64,000 bases of DNA from Sandarakinorhabdus sp. (GCA_020692215.1 JAIMKW010000004.1:124001-188000), one strand, 5' to 3'. Counted from the first letter of the stretch, positions 35,298 through 44,893 are shown. Made by a program: numbers and translations. Notes: generated by a model not told the origin, from the sequence alone.

Positions 35298-35338
35298 GAG
35301 GGGTTGTTGGCGAAACGCTCGCTGGCAGCCCCTCTTTT
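35298..35338 (+). terminator. Rho-independent terminator
   Basis: GAGGGGTTG (35298-35306) pairs with CAGCCCCTC (35326-35334) with one G-U pair, followed by TTTT. It would end the cysteine-rich peptide transcript before the next gene, unless read-through occurs. Confidence 0.65.
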
Positions 35339-35369
35339 CAATCCCTCAAGCGGTTAAACCAGGGGTTTC

Positions 35370-36029
35370 ATGAAGCCAGACCGCACATCCGCAGCACAAA
35401 CGGTGATCGATACGGTGGTGCAGATGGCATCCGAAGGGCGCCCGCTGATGCAGCGCGTCCTGCCGGTTGGCGAATTGCTCTGCTGGGATCACTATCCGGA
35501 CGATGACGCGCGCGACAGCGTCACCAGATCACGATGGTACTATCACGCCCACGAGCCCGGCGATCGTGATGCCGATGAACATGGCCATTTCCACCTGTTC
35601 CTGCCCCGCGCGCTGTTCCGCAAGCCGCTCGAGCCCATGGCAAGGCCTGCCGGTGAAGAAAGGGGCCGCGCCAACATGGTGCATGTCGCCGGCCTTGCCA
35701 TCGATCACCAGGGGGTCCCGCTGCGCTGGTTCGCCACCAACCGCTGGGTCACCGACGAATGGCTCTATCCAGCCGCCGCAGTTGTCGCGCGCCTGCACCG
35801 CTACAACGTCGACAACACCGCAGAAGACCCGGTCGTCAATCGCTTCCTCACGGCAATGGTGCAGCTCCACGCAGACGACATCGCTGACATGCTGGCCGAA
35901 CGCGACGCCCGCCTCCAGCAGTTGGGCGCAACTGCCGGCCAGCCGGGCCTTTACGAGTCCGGCAATGACGTCCTCGCCACCAGGCCGATCGATCTCGATG
36001 TGAAAATCGCCGAAATCATGGGCGCATGA
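35370..36029 (+). CDS. DUF6969-like histidine-rich protein of unknown function
   Basis: A 219-residue soluble protein that I believe matches the DUF6969 family. Its most striking part is a histidine cluster at residues 59-75: HAHEPGDRDADEHGHFHLFL, with His at 59, 61, 71, 73 and 75 and acidic residues between, a plausible metal site. GLAIDHQGVPLRWFATNRWVTDEW follows in parts and looks conserved. No catalytic family is recognised. It lies downstream of the ten-cysteine peptide gene across a terminator and may work with it. Confidence 0.75.
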   Translation: MKPDRTSAAQTVIDTVVQMASEGRPLMQRVLPVGELLCWDHYPDDDARDSVTRSRWYYHAHEPGDRDADEHGHFHLFLPRALFRKPLEPMARPAGEERGRANMVHVAGLAIDHQGVPLRWFATNRWVTDEWLYPAAAVVARLHRYNVDNTAEDPVVNRFLTAMVQLHADDIADMLAERDARLQQLGATAGQPGLYESGNDVLATRPIDLDVKIAEIMGA

Positions 36030-36071
36030 TATCCTGTCTGCCCAGCGCCCTCTTTCAGTCAGCGCCCTCTT

Positions 36072-37655
36072 TCAAGGTGCAGGCACCAGCACAAGGCTGT
36101 CACCAACCGCGCGTTCACCGTCGCGGTCTGAAGGATGGCTGACAAGACCGTCTTTCAGGGCCATCACGCTCGATCCGCCGCCATCCAGATTGATCGCGTC
36201 GCGTGCACCAAGATCGCGCATCAGGGTGGCCAGTTCGGCAATCGTTGCCCCGCCGTTCATGGCAACTGCAGGGCCCTTGTCATCCCAGTATCGCCACCCA
36301 TCCACCACAACCAGCAGAATTCGCCCACTTGCCGTCACGCCCAGTGCCGTTCGCGGCGCCCGCAGGCTTATGAATCGGTGCATGGCATTGGCTTGGTCCA
36401 GCGGGCTTTCGGCAAAGGGCCAGCCCTGCAGATCGTGCCGCTGCACCACATTGCCCGCCGACAGCAGCATTGGTCCGCCGTTCAGCGCATAGGTCTGGCC
36501 CCCGTTGCCGAAAGACCCCAGCGAGAGTGTCGCCGCCTTGTGCGAATCCGCCAGCGCACTCAGTTCGGCCCGTCGCTGCCCGGTCGCAATCAGGATAGTC
36601 TCGTCCCCGCGGGGCGCCGACCAGTGGTTCATGCGCAACAGGGGCGAATTCGGTTGAAAACGATAGGCTTCGCGCCCGCCTGCGATCTCCACCGCCATTC
36701 CGCCCTCGCTGGTGATGGCGACGATCTCGCTATGGGGGTTGCAGGTCTGGTCGTGGACCGCTTTTGCAAAGGCGGTGTCGTGCAAGGTGCCGCAGTTCCG
36801 CAGCAGTCCGGGCAGCCGATTGATGCCATCCAGCCGGATCTCTGCGCCGCCTGCCGTGCGCAGCATCGGCAGTTGGACGGGCTCTCTATCGTGCAGCGTC
36901 ACCCGGATCTGCCGGCCATTTTCGATCATTGCCCATGGGCGGCCCCTGGTCGGCTCGCTCTGCAGCCTGCCGGCCAGAACCGAAATGCCGGTCGATTCCC
37001 CAACCACCCCGTCGCCGGGCTCCATCACGAAGAACCCGCCATTGGTTGCCGCAAGCCCCTTCAGGTCCTGCAGCAGGGTGGAAGGCTTCGTCCGGCCCGA
37101 CGCCTTGCCATCCCCCCGCGCCACCACCAACCGCCCACCAAAGCGGGCAGGGTCGATTTCGAGGACATGCACCACCAGGGGTTCCGCAGTGCCTGATGGA
37201 TAGAGGCCAGAAGCGCTGATCCGGGGTGTGCAGCCAACGGCAGCCCTGTGCTGATCGAGAAACGCCTGCGCTGCCGCGCGTGTCGGGAACCGACCAAAAA
37301 TGAGCTCGGCATAGTCCACCGGCCGTGTGCCCGGAAACAGGAAAGCCAAAGTATCCGGCGCCAGGGTTTCCGGCCTTCCCTGCAGGCTCTTCGCGCAGGC
37401 CATGGCATGCGCAACTTCTGCCGGGTTCCGGGCAACGCCCAGCGAAAGGAACCAACTGGTCGGGCCGCCGCTGCCGGCCCGATCGGCACGGCGATACTGC
37501 AACCCTGGCGCCAGTTCCGTGCCAGCCGGGGCCGCACCAGCAGGATCAGCCATGCCTCTGGCCGCTACGGCTGCAAGAGCCGGCCCTGCGACGCTCCCCC
37601 CGAGACCGGCAGCAAGCACCAGTCCGACCGCAGCGCGCAGGGCCCCTCTCTTCAT
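36072..37655 (-). CDS. Exported SPOR-like / NAGPA phosphodiester glycosidase
   Basis: A 527-residue protein with an N-terminal signal segment (residues ~5-30). A SPOR-like module spans ~112-140 (YAELIFGRFPTRAAAQAFLD). A NAGPA domain covers residues ~200-525: LAATNGGFFVMEPGDG, LNGGPMLL, and INLDGGGSSVMAL near the end. NAGPA enzymes release N-acetylglucosamine from GlcNAc-1-phosphodiesters. ATG 37655 shares its A with the stop of the TonB receptor, so the two are translationally coupled. In a GlcNAc locus this suggests periplasmic release of the sugar. Confidence 0.85.
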   Translation of the reverse strand: MKRGALRAAVGLVLAAGLGGSVAGPALAAVAARGMADPAGAAPAGTELAPGLQYRRADRAGSGGPTSWFLSLGVARNPAEVAHAMACAKSLQGRPETLAPDTLAFLFPGTRPVDYAELIFGRFPTRAAAQAFLDQHRAAVGCTPRISASGLYPSGTAEPLVVHVLEIDPARFGGRLVVARGDGKASGRTKPSTLLQDLKGLAATNGGFFVMEPGDGVVGESTGISVLAGRLQSEPTRGRPWAMIENGRQIRVTLHDREPVQLPMLRTAGGAEIRLDGINRLPGLLRNCGTLHDTAFAKAVHDQTCNPHSEIVAITSEGGMAVEIAGGREAYRFQPNSPLLRMNHWSAPRGDETILIATGQRRAELSALADSHKAATLSLGSFGNGGQTYALNGGPMLLSAGNVVQRHDLQGWPFAESPLDQANAMHRFISLRAPRTALGVTASGRILLVVVDGWRYWDDKGPAVAMNGGATIAELATLMRDLGARDAINLDGGGSSVMALKDGLVSHPSDRDGERAVGDSLVLVPAP

Positions 37656-40372
37656 CAGAACTTCACCCGCGCCCCGAAGAGCACCCGGCGATCCAGTTCC
37701 GAAACCCCATAGGGCAGAAACAGCGCGGTCGATTTGTTGACCGCCTGCGCCTTCGTCACATTCAGCACCTGCAGTTGCACAGCAACATTGTCGTTCACAT
37801 TGTAGTTGGTGCTGAAGTCCAGCTGGCCATAGGGATCGGTGAACCGTGGCACCCCGAAATCGTCCCCGAACTGCGCCAGATACCGGGCCCGCCATGCGTA
37901 GGAGAAGCGGGCGTCGAAGCGGCCGTTGTCGTAATAGCCGGTCAAGTTGTAGCTGTTGCGGGAAAGCCCCGGAAGCCCCTGGCTGCGCACATCGTTCGCC
38001 TGGGAAAAATCGGCCGAGCTTTTCGTGAAGGCATAGTTGGCAATGAAGCCGAAGTCCCGCAGCGGCTCTGCAATGAAGCCCAACCGGGATTGGGCGGTCA
38101 GTTCAAAGCCCCTGATCGTTGCGGAAACCCCGTTCACCGGCTGCACGAAGGTGATCGGCCCGGTCACAATCACACCATCGGCCTGGCGTGGGAAGCTCCT
38201 GTTTTCCACAAAGCTGGTGGTATCGATGAACCCGCTGATGTCCTTGTAGAAGAGGTTGCCGGCGATCAGCCCATCCTTGCTGAAATACCATTCCGCGCCC
38301 AGATCGAAATTGTCCGACGCGAAGGGCTGAAGGTCAGGGTTCCCCTTTGTGCCTCGCCCGCCGCTCTCGTCGATGCCGTTGAACGATTCGGACGGTGCAA
38401 TGTCGCCAAGGTTCGGGCGTGTCAGCGTCCGCGAATAGGCGGTGCGCAGAATGACATTCTCCGCAACCTCCCAGCGGGCCGTAATGCTGGGCAGGAAGAA
38501 GGAATAGGATGCGCTGGAACTCACCGGAATGATCTGCTCGTTCGGCGTAAACACGTTCACGACTTGGAATCCGTCTGCATTCTGCTTTGTTCGGACAAAG
38601 CGAACACCCGCGATCACGTTGAACTTGTCCACATCGAATTCGGCCTGCCCGTAGGCTGCAATCGTCTTTTCAGAAACATGGTAGCTCTGCTGCCCGCCGA
38701 AGAAGGGCAGAGGGCGAACAAAGGTTCCGGCGATCGGCGTGCCATCCAGCCCGTTGGGCAGATAGGTGCTCCGGACAAGCTTCTCGTCAACCGAGATGAG
38801 CTGGCCTGGCGCCATTGCCCCGCTGCCGCGCACGTTGAAATCCACCAGCGACCCGACCGTCCCCAGTGTCGGCAGGCTCAGCGCCGATACGCCGGCGGAC
38901 CGCTGCAGGCGCACCTGCGAGGCAGAGCGATCCTTCTGGCGATCGGAATAGCGAACCCCGAAGCGGATATTCTTCAGTGCAGAATCAAAGGTCCGCTCGA
39001 CATCGAGCTTGGTGGAAAATTCATCATCCTTGTCCAGCGAGGGGCGGAAGATGAAGACATTGAACAGGAAATTCTGCGGATTGGTTACAAAGTCCGTCGC
39101 GGTCGATCCAAAATCCAGGAAATCCCCGCGGATGTCATAGCGCACCGTTCCGGGATCGAAATTTCCTGCGCTGTCGGCAAGACGGAAGGAATAGAGATCG
39201 AAGGTGCGATCCGCCTTGCGGCTCGAATAGCCGATCATGGGCGTGATGCTCCATTCGTCTGTCGGCATCCACTTCACGCTGCCCGAAAGCTGGTAGAAGG
39301 TCTCGTCTGTCGTGTAGAAGTTGGCGCCGACGCGCTGCTGGATGTTGGTGAAATCGCCGCTGGTGATCACACCACTGTCGATCGTGAAATTGGTCGGCGC
39401 GTTCGATCCGCCCTCGATCGCCATGTCGTCGCGCAGGGCGGTGCGCTTGCTGTCGATGGTTCCATAGATGCCATCAAGCGTAATTTCCACCTGGTCCGAT
39501 GGGCGAGCCTGCAGCGTCAGTGTGGAACCGAACGTCTTTCGATCATCGCGGAAATAATAATAGCGTGGGCCGTTGGCATTCAGCGCAGCCCGCACATCGT
39601 CGGGCGCCCGGATCGGCCCGGTGTTGGCGCTGGCGAACGCCCGCCAGCTTCCGCCTTCCACCGTGTCGGACCGGAAGGTTGTGTCGGAATAGGATACAGA
39701 GGCCGTAAGCGCGAACATGTCGTTGGGCTTGTAGCTCAGCAGGATGGCGCCGCGCGGATCAACCGACTTGTTGATGCTGCTGTAGTTGCCCAGCAGCGTT
39801 GCCGAGACATGCAGGCCGTCTTTCTGCGCAAAGGGACGCGGTGTTTCCAGCGAGACCGTGCCGGCCAGCCCGCCTTCGGTGTTCGATGGAAGGCTGGTCT
39901 TGTAGACGACGGCGCCGGTGAACAGTTCGGACGCCAGGATTTCAAAGCTGAAACCGCGCCCGCCGCCGCCGCTGCCACCGAACCGGCCGCTTTCGTTGTT
40001 GGATGTCCCGGAAACGCCGTTGATTTCCACAAGGGTGAACTCCGGGCCGAGGCCGCGCAGATTGATCTGCTGGCCTTCGCCGAACGAGTTGCGGTCAAGC
40101 GTCACACCCGGAATGCGCTGCAGGGATTCCGAAATGTTGAGATCGGGGAACTTGCCGATGTCTTCGGCCGTGATGGCGTCGGCAATGCCCGGTGCGTTCC
40201 GCTTGATCTGCAAGGAGCGCTCCAGGCTCCCGCGGAAGCCTGTCACCACGATGTCGGCATCCTGTGCGGCTGCTTCACTGGGTGCGCTGTCCTGCGCATG
40301 CGCGGGAACCGAAGCAAGCGACAGCGCAAGCGCGCCCAGGCTGACAGAGCGGGTTAGACCAAAAAACTTCAT
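37655..40372 (-). CDS. Caulobacter-type TonB-dependent receptor, GlcNAc/oligosaccharide uptake
   Basis: Outer-membrane transporter of 905 residues. Signal peptide MKFFGLTRSVSLGALALSLA; plug domain DIVVTGFRGSLERSLQIKRNA, DAITAEDIGKFPDLNISESL, IPGVTLDRN and INLRGLGPEFTLVEINGV (in parts). These are hallmarks of the large carbohydrate-linked receptor family of Caulobacter and sphingomonads. The barrel ends FGARVKF. AAGGGG lies eight bases before ATG 40372. Promoter and operator are given at 40437. Clustering with nag genes implies import of GlcNAc-containing oligomers. Confidence 0.92.
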   Translation of the reverse strand: MKFFGLTRSVSLGALALSLASVPAHAQDSAPSEAAAQDADIVVTGFRGSLERSLQIKRNAPGIADAITAEDIGKFPDLNISESLQRIPGVTLDRNSFGEGQQINLRGLGPEFTLVEINGVSGTSNNESGRFGGSGGGGRGFSFEILASELFTGAVVYKTSLPSNTEGGLAGTVSLETPRPFAQKDGLHVSATLLGNYSSINKSVDPRGAILLSYKPNDMFALTASVSYSDTTFRSDTVEGGSWRAFASANTGPIRAPDDVRAALNANGPRYYYFRDDRKTFGSTLTLQARPSDQVEITLDGIYGTIDSKRTALRDDMAIEGGSNAPTNFTIDSGVITSGDFTNIQQRVGANFYTTDETFYQLSGSVKWMPTDEWSITPMIGYSSRKADRTFDLYSFRLADSAGNFDPGTVRYDIRGDFLDFGSTATDFVTNPQNFLFNVFIFRPSLDKDDEFSTKLDVERTFDSALKNIRFGVRYSDRQKDRSASQVRLQRSAGVSALSLPTLGTVGSLVDFNVRGSGAMAPGQLISVDEKLVRSTYLPNGLDGTPIAGTFVRPLPFFGGQQSYHVSEKTIAAYGQAEFDVDKFNVIAGVRFVRTKQNADGFQVVNVFTPNEQIIPVSSSASYSFFLPSITARWEVAENVILRTAYSRTLTRPNLGDIAPSESFNGIDESGGRGTKGNPDLQPFASDNFDLGAEWYFSKDGLIAGNLFYKDISGFIDTTSFVENRSFPRQADGVIVTGPITFVQPVNGVSATIRGFELTAQSRLGFIAEPLRDFGFIANYAFTKSSADFSQANDVRSQGLPGLSRNSYNLTGYYDNGRFDARFSYAWRARYLAQFGDDFGVPRFTDPYGQLDFSTNYNVNDNVAVQLQVLNVTKAQAVNKSTALFLPYGVSELDRRVLFGARVKF

Positions 40373-40436
40373 CGTAGTTTCCCCTTGTTGATGCAAAACA
40401 TTCCAGGATGGCGACTCAACCAATAACGATACCTGA

Positions 40437-40464
40437 ACAATACCAATAGGCGATGTTTGTGCAA
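40437..40464 (-). promoter_or_regulatory. Promoter and NagR-like box of the TonB receptor
   Basis: On the minus strand TTGCAC (-35) and TATTGT (-10) are 16 bases apart. The box ATTGGTATT overlaps the -10, with ATACCAAT at 40440-40447 on the plus strand. The same box occurs at 44971 and twice near 48330. A repressor bound here would block polymerase. Confidence 0.55.
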
Positions 40465-40604
40465 TCTTTATGACACTCCATGCAGACAATGGTGTGTTTC
40501 ATCATTTGGGGAGGGCGCAGGTTTCGTCCGGTGGCCGGGCCGATGGGCTCGGTCTGCAACAAGCGCCCTGGCACATGCATAGCCGATGGAGCTGCCGGTC
40601 GGCC

Positions 40605-42368
40605 TCAATCCATGTTCAGGATATGGAAGACGCCATCGCGCGACTCGAACAGATAGCCGTTGCGCTGTGCATCCAACTGCGAAGGATTCACTCGGCTTCT
40701 GTCGTGAACGCGGATGATCCACCGGTTACCCGTGCGATACGCATCCTCGATATTGTCTGCGCCTCCGAACAGGGTCAGCAGGGCAGGGCTGATACCCGTC
40801 CCCCCCTCTCCATCGCCCGGTAGCGTAACTGTCGTCGAAGGGGCCGGCTCTATCTTCACGAGAGCCTGCATCGCGCTCGCGATCCGGTCTGCATCCGGCC
40901 CGATCACTACCTGCACTCCGCGTTCGCCGACGCGGATGACGCCCTTTGCGCCCAGCGCCTTCAGTTTGGCTTCGGACACCCATGCGGGATTGTTCAGCAC
41001 CAGCCGCAGCCGTGTCGTGCAGGCACCGATGCTGGCCAGATTGTCAGCACCGCCCAAGGCCGAAATATAACCCGGCGGCAATGCGTCGGCTGCAGTGCGG
41101 CAAGGTGGATCGTTGGCCGCATTGCGTCGGGGCGGATCGCCGGCCGCGTCAGCCAGCGGTTCGCGCCCGGGGGTGGCAAGCCCGAACCGGCGTATCCCGT
41201 ACAGGAACGCTACATAGTAGAGCGCCGCATAGGCCAGCCCCAGCGGGATCAGCACAAGGGGGCGGGTGGAAAGCCGGAAGTTGAGAATATAGTCGAACAG
41301 CCCGGCTGAAAACCCAAAGCCGATCCTGGCTCCCAGCATGTCCATGGCAGCCATTGAAACACCGGTAAGAACGGCGTGAAGCGCAAACAGCGCTGGCGCC
41401 AGGAACATGAACGTGAACTCGATTGGCTCTGTCACGCCCGTGAGGAACGATGTCAGCGCCATCGAAAGCAGCACACCGCTCACAGCCTTGCGCCGTGCGG
41501 GAAGCGCCGCGCGCCACATCGCCAGGCAGGCAGCCGGCAGGCCGAACATCATCACTGGAAAGAAGCCCGTCATGAACGCACCGGCATCAGGGTCGCCGGC
41601 AAAGAAGCGGTTCAGGTCTCCTGCTGTTCCGCGATAGTCACCAATCACAAACCAGGCCACATTGTTCAGGATGTGATGAAGGCCCGTCACGATCAGAAGC
41701 CGGTTCAGCATCCCGTACAGGAACAGCCCGAAGCTGCCCGATTGCGCAACCCACGCGCTCAGGCTGTCGACGCCTGCTTCAAGGGCGGGAAATCCCAGGC
41801 CGAACAGCACCGCCCCACCCAGGCCGAAAACGCCGCTGATGATGGGCACAAAGCGCCGCCCGCCAAAGAACGAGAGATATTCGGGAAAGCGGATCTGGTG
41901 GAACCGGTTATACAGGGCTCCGGCTGCAAGCCCGCAAAGGATGCCCGCCGGAACGCCGAGTTTGGCGAGTTGCTGGTCCTTCCAGTGACCGATGAGCGCA
42001 TCCCGGGTTGCTGCGTCCAGACTGCCCGGCTGAAGGCCAGAGCTGTGCAGGCCAAAGGCCTGCAGGGCATCTGCCTGCACGGGGATCAGCACCTTTGCGC
42101 CCTCTGTCAGAACCACAAAGGCAACCGCACCCGCCAGTCCCGCCGCGCCATGGTTTTCCCGCGCAATGCCAATCGCCACGCCAATCGCGAACAGCAGCCC
42201 CAGATGGGCAAAGATGGCATGGCCAGCCGCAGCCACGAAAGGCATGTCCAGCAGATCGGGCTGCCCCAGCCGCAGCAGCAGCCCGGCAACCGGCAGCACG
42301 GCAATGGGCAACATCAACGCCCGGCCCAACCCTTGCAGATACTCCTGGAATGCGGGCCAGAGCCTCAT
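40605..42368 (-). CDS. nagE: PTS N-acetylglucosamine EIICB with an extra degenerate EIIB
   Basis: Inner-membrane permease importing GlcNAc as GlcNAc-6-phosphate. EIIC covers residues ~1-395 with HHILNN (231-236) and GVTEPIEF (311-318). A proline-rich linker follows, then EIIB around 435-505 with phosphocysteine Cys450 (LASIGACTTRLRLVL). Residues 528-587 repeat the EIIB start (LFGGADNIEDAY) but have Thr546 where the cysteine should be. Its ATG overlaps the stop of the EIIA-HPr-EI gene (ATGA). Confidence 0.93.
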   Translation of the reverse strand: MRLWPAFQEYLQGLGRALMLPIAVLPVAGLLLRLGQPDLLDMPFVAAAGHAIFAHLGLLFAIGVAIGIARENHGAAGLAGAVAFVVLTEGAKVLIPVQADALQAFGLHSSGLQPGSLDAATRDALIGHWKDQQLAKLGVPAGILCGLAAGALYNRFHQIRFPEYLSFFGGRRFVPIISGVFGLGGAVLFGLGFPALEAGVDSLSAWVAQSGSFGLFLYGMLNRLLIVTGLHHILNNVAWFVIGDYRGTAGDLNRFFAGDPDAGAFMTGFFPVMMFGLPAACLAMWRAALPARRKAVSGVLLSMALTSFLTGVTEPIEFTFMFLAPALFALHAVLTGVSMAAMDMLGARIGFGFSAGLFDYILNFRLSTRPLVLIPLGLAYAALYYVAFLYGIRRFGLATPGREPLADAAGDPPRRNAANDPPCRTAADALPPGYISALGGADNLASIGACTTRLRLVLNNPAWVSEAKLKALGAKGVIRVGERGVQVVIGPDADRIASAMQALVKIEPAPSTTVTLPGDGEGGTGISPALLTLFGGADNIEDAYRTGNRWIIRVHDRSRVNPSQLDAQRNGYLFESRDGVFHILNMD

Positions 42369-44893
42369 GGCAGCACGCCTTCAATCAGCGCTCGCACGGC
42401 GGCGGCGGAATCCTGTGCAAGGGCGCGCTGCGCCAATGCCCTGCAGTCATCCAGGGTCCATCCCCGCAGCCTTTGTTTGATCCGGGCGATTGCGCCGGGC
42501 ACCGCTGAAAGCTCCTGGCAGCCAAGGCCCACCAGAAGCGGCGCTGCACGATGATCCGATGCCAGTCCGCCGCAGATGCCAAGCCACCGCCCGTGCCTTG
42601 ATGCGCCTCGCGCCGCCATGTCGATGGCCCGCAGCACCGCGGGATGGCAGGCATCCACGCGCGATGCCAAAGGGGCATTGCCGCGGTCCATGGCCAGCAC
42701 ATACTGGCTCAGATCGTTGCTCCCGATGGAGAGGAAATCGGCGTGCGCGGCGAGCTGATCCGCAAGAAGTGCTGCGGCCGGTGTTTCGATCATGATACCG
42801 ATCTGGATGTCGCCTGCGATCCCCAGCGCCCGGCATTCCGACTGCAGCATCGCACGCACCTGGATGATTTCGTCGGCTTCCACGATCATCGGCAGCATGA
42901 TGCGCAACTGGCTGTGCGGAACGCCCTGCACCATGGCGCGCAGCTGGGTGCGCAGGATGCTGGTTTCAGCCAGTGCAAAGCGGATTCCGCGCATGCCCAG
43001 CGCCGGGTTGTCCTCGCGCGGGAAGGGCAGATAATCGAGGGGTTTGTCTCCGCCGATGTCCAGTGTGCGGATGATGAGCGGCCTGCCCTGAAGGGCATCG
43101 GCAATCCGGCCATAGAGATCCCGCTGGCTTTCCTCGCCGGGAGCCACACACGATTGCGAAAACAGGAATTCCGTTCGCAGCAGGCCGCACCCCTCCGCCC
43201 CCTGTTCGATGGCGGCGCAGGCGTCCTCGAACGTAGCGAGGTTGGCGCAGACCTCGATCCGTGTCCCGTCGGCCAGCCGGCACGGTTCCTGCGCTGCACT
43301 CCGCGTCGAATCCGCCTGCGTCGCGCGGAGCGCCTGCCGGTCGGCGACGCGCTGCAAGGCTTCGGGTGTAGGAGACGGATCAAGCCGGCCCGTCTCGGCG
43401 TCCAGCAACACAATGCGCCCTTCCTCCAGCGCCAGCGCCCTGTCTCCGGCCGCCACCAGCATCGGTATCGCGCCGGCGGCAGCCAGAAGGGCCGCATGGG
43501 AGGTTGCACCACCGCGCGCCGTGCAGAGGCCGGCAATCCCAAGCCCCGCCATTTCCAGCAGAAGAGAGGGCGTGATGTCATCGCACAGCAGGATGGATCC
43601 GGGCGGCGGCTGCCGGGTGGCTGGGCCTTCGACGCCCGCGAGCAGCGCCAGCACACGGCGTTCGATATCGCGCAGATCCACCCTGCGCTCCATCAGGCGT
43701 GCGTCGCCGGTTGCTGCAAGCGCCGCCTCCTGTGCCCGAGAGGCGCAGCGCCACGCAAAACCGGCCCCCGCACCGCCGGCTATGGTGTGCCGTGCAGCCG
43801 ATAAAAGTGCGCTGTCCTGCACGATGTCGCGATGGGCCTGGGCAATGGCCTTGGCTGCCCCGTGCGAAGTTGCCGCAACAGCGCTCAGCTGGTCAGCAGC
43901 ACAGGCAATCGCTTTGTCAAGGCGCACCTGTTCGGCTTCGGCACCGCATCCCGATTGGCTGACATCCAGATCGACAGACTCGACCCGAAAGACAGGCCCG
44001 ACAGCGAGACCGGGCGAAGCGACAACGGCGGGAATGGCGCTGCTGGAATGCACAATGGCAGGCACGGCGGTGCCGGATTGGAGTCTTTGAAACTGCGTCG
44101 GATCTCCCCCGCGCTGCTCGGTATCGGCAAGCTGGTGAAGCAGGTTTGCCAGCGCGACCACCACTTCCCGCGGCCGCTCGCCAACGGCCCGGATCTCGAT
44201 CTCGCTGCCCAGTCTGGTTCCCAGAGCCATCAGCGCCGTCACACTCGCTGCGTCGGCAATCCTGCCGTTGTGGGCGATCGTGACAACGCCATCAAAAGTT
44301 CTGGCAAGCTGCGCGACCTGTCCCGAAGGCCGGGCGTGCAGACCGTTTGGCAAACCAAGGGCAAGCTGCGCATGCGCCGTCGAACGGACCGAAACGCCTG
44401 GTTCCAGCCCCATGGCCTTCGGCGCCATTTCCGCCAACAGCAGCACATCGCCTGCACGAACGGCGCAGTTTTCATCCACCAAAACGCGGAAGCGGTGCCC
44501 GCTCACCAGAATCATCGGGCTCAGCAGGCTCTGCGCCTTCCGGCCAACAAGATCGATATCGAACGCGATCAGCACGTCGCCACGCAGAACCGGCTGGCGT
44601 TCCTGAACCATTGGCTTGAACCCGCAACCGTTCAGACGAATGCTATCGATCCCCACATGCATCAGCACCTCGACCCCATTTTCAGATCGCACGGTCACGG
44701 CATGGCTGGTGCCGGCCACCATGGTGACGATCCCGGAAAACGGCGCGCGAACGAACGCATCCAGCGGATCGATTGCGACCCCATCGCCCACGAGCCGACC
44801 GGCAAACGCTGCATCGGGCACCTTACCGAGCGGCCGCAAGATCCCTGCCATCGGAGCGTGGATCGTCAGCCAGTCGTTCTCCACCAAAGTCAT
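42365..44893 (-). CDS. Fused PTS EIIA-HPr-EI phosphotransferase
   Basis: An 842-residue phosphorelay protein for sugar import. It carries three phosphohistidines: EIIA His79 (VLMHVGIDS), HPr His186 (LPNGLHARPSG) and EI His466 (GGATSHAALL). EI then continues with the PEP-binding half (RTEFLFSQ, GGDKPLDYLPFP, LSIGSNDLSQY) and the active cysteine in LGICGGLASD. One polypeptide thus carries phosphate from PEP to NagE. Similar fusions, often called NagF-like, accompany nagE in Caulobacter and Xanthomonas relatives. It is divergent from nagB. Confidence 0.93.
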   Translation of the reverse strand: MTLVENDWLTIHAPMAGILRPLGKVPDAAFAGRLVGDGVAIDPLDAFVRAPFSGIVTMVAGTSHAVTVRSENGVEVLMHVGIDSIRLNGCGFKPMVQERQPVLRGDVLIAFDIDLVGRKAQSLLSPMILVSGHRFRVLVDENCAVRAGDVLLLAEMAPKAMGLEPGVSVRSTAHAQLALGLPNGLHARPSGQVAQLARTFDGVVTIAHNGRIADAASVTALMALGTRLGSEIEIRAVGERPREVVVALANLLHQLADTEQRGGDPTQFQRLQSGTAVPAIVHSSSAIPAVVASPGLAVGPVFRVESVDLDVSQSGCGAEAEQVRLDKAIACAADQLSAVAATSHGAAKAIAQAHRDIVQDSALLSAARHTIAGGAGAGFAWRCASRAQEAALAATGDARLMERRVDLRDIERRVLALLAGVEGPATRQPPPGSILLCDDITPSLLLEMAGLGIAGLCTARGGATSHAALLAAAGAIPMLVAAGDRALALEEGRIVLLDAETGRLDPSPTPEALQRVADRQALRATQADSTRSAAQEPCRLADGTRIEVCANLATFEDACAAIEQGAEGCGLLRTEFLFSQSCVAPGEESQRDLYGRIADALQGRPLIIRTLDIGGDKPLDYLPFPREDNPALGMRGIRFALAETSILRTQLRAMVQGVPHSQLRIMLPMIVEADEIIQVRAMLQSECRALGIAGDIQIGIMIETPAAALLADQLAAHADFLSIGSNDLSQYVLAMDRGNAPLASRVDACHPAVLRAIDMAARGASRHGRWLGICGGLASDHRAAPLLVGLGCQELSAVPGAIARIKQRLRGWTLDDCRALAQRALAQDSAAAVRALIEGVLP

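Noticed and set aside
37325..40357. A 1010-codon open frame on the plus strand across the TonB receptor
   Set aside because: It is the shadow of the receptor in high-GC DNA: no signal, no motifs, and the minus strand gives a full TonB receptor.
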